From CAYRFQ01 sp964423615 (GTDB lineage: Bacteria > Planctomycetota > Planctomycetia > Gemmatales > Gemmataceae): DNA of 64,000 bases. Positions 63,694-64,000 of this stretch are shown piece after piece. Below the pieces are notes generated by a model. That model was not told the DNA's origin. It saw only the letters and a list, made by a program, of their open reading frames with translations, and searched no databases. Positions within the stretch are counted from its first letter, which is position 1. Each line of letters opens with the position of its first letter. The position numbers and the translations under genes were made by a program. The stretch covers positions 1 through 64,000 of the forward strand of contig CAYRFQ010000002.1 of the NCBI GenBank assembly GCA_964423615.1. The letters run 5' to 3'.

Positions 63694-63974
63694 TCGAGAG
63701 ACAAGAGTCAAGAGACAAGATTGTCCTTCGGCTACTTGTGTTGAGCAAAAAGTCCAGAGGACTTTGGCCTTTGAGACGCGAATTTTATCGCAATCGGTTG
63801 TAGTGTAGGGCGTAACGAGCTTGAGCGAGCGAAAGCATAGGCGCACACAAATCTCCCAGAGTGTGCCAGCGTCGCCTGCGAGAACAATCGCGAGTTTGCC
63901 CTACAAAAAACGGACTGTAAGAAATTTCGCATCGCTGGGTCAAAATCTCCTGCCTTCTGACTCTTGTCTCTCGA
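63694..63974. repeat. Pair of 17-base inverted repeats spanning 281 bases
   Basis: TCGAGAGACAAGAGTCA (63694-63710) is the exact reverse complement of the sequence at 63958-63974. The enclosed 247 bases contain no gene. The first copy is followed by a partial direct repeat, AGAGACAAGA. Size and ends fit a miniature inverted-repeat element, but target-site duplications are not evident. Confidence 0.45.
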
Positions 63975-64000
63975 GAGGTTGTGCCGCGACCATTCTTGTG

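Larger units (their letters stand above)
62636..64000. other. Gene-poor end of the window with two inverted repeats
   Basis: About 1.36 kb without a gene I can support. A 156-residue frame at 63051-63521 begins after AAAGGAT and has one hydrophobic stretch (ICLLWVCLVFGVAFGWLLFLLGE), but the rest looks random; it may be a broken small membrane protein gene. Two inverted repeats are annotated separately. Confidence 0.4.

Noticed and set aside
1..64000. Search by eye for tRNA and rRNA genes
   Set aside because: I looked for the conserved T-arm pattern and rRNA segments in the gaps and found none convincing; a covariance-model scan would be decisive.

Overview
The window reads as a chromosomal stretch from a member of the Planctomycetota. 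The evidence is the family content: a paired PSCyt1/DUF1592/DUF1588 protein and DUF1552 (HXXSHH) protein, a fragment carrying the planctomycete N-terminal LEDR motif, an ECF sigma factor fused to a membrane anchor, an HTTM (gamma-carboxylase-like) protein, a SUKH protein ending in a module I associate with Gemmata-type genomes, a sulfatase, and tetrahydromethanopterin (H4MPT) C1 genes outside archaea and methylotrophs. A Gemmatales affiliation is plausible but unproven. I recognised no rRNA, tRNA, CRISPR array, transposase or prophage.

Layout. 0-1.6 kb: a protein made of two ribosomal L7/L12 C-terminal-like domains, then a CBS-pair protein. 1.7-6.6 kb (minus): an RND efflux pump operon. 6.6-8.2 kb: gene-poor, with one decayed dockerin-like fragment. 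8.2-17.9 kb: membrane arm of respiratory complex I (nuoH, J, K, L, M, N; no nuoI) ending in a translationally coupled small helical protein; NuoL has a long histidine-rich loop. 18.3-24.2 kb: TatD nuclease, phosphoglycerate mutase, a YadGH-type ABC exporter, a TPR protein. 24.4-27.9 kb: a secreted HEAT plus Sel1 repeat protein. 28.1-30.8 kb: divergent C1 genes fae and mtdB, with a DUF1464 kinase-like gene behind mtdB. 30.9-32.5 kb: two broken genes (WD40; SBBP-type secreted protein). 33-36.6 kb: a DapA-family lyase, a YceK-like lipoprotein, TypA/BipA. 37-41.4 kb: a cytochrome c'-like protein, then the PSCyt1/DUF1552 pair. 41.6-42.5 kb: nadA. 43.4-47.8 kb: a membrane protein with an embedded WD40 propeller, then an HTTM protein. 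48-51.6 kb: an unknown protein, then a pentapeptide-repeat/pore-like membrane protein overlapping a coiled-coil PD-(D/E)XK nuclease-like gene. 51.8-54 kb: acetyltransferase, pyrE, Sua5. 54.2-57.6 kb (minus): sulfatase, SUKH protein, aquaporin. 58.1-62.6 kb: ECF sigma fusion, glycine-oxidase-like enzyme, a small protein, a duplicated membrane protein. 62.6-64 kb: no confident gene, but two inverted repeats.

How the genes work together. NuoH-N form the proton-pumping arm of complex I; the peripheral subunits must be elsewhere. Fae condenses formaldehyde with H4MPT and MtdB oxidises the methylene product. The RND permease and adaptor form an exporter that needs an outer-membrane factor encoded elsewhere. 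The best candidates for undescribed biology are the overlapping pore-like/nuclease-like pair (49.0-51.6 kb), the WD40-in-membrane/HTTM pair (43.4-47.8 kb), the NuoL histidine loop, and the double L7/L12-domain protein. All functional statements rest on reading motifs by eye; no database search was run.
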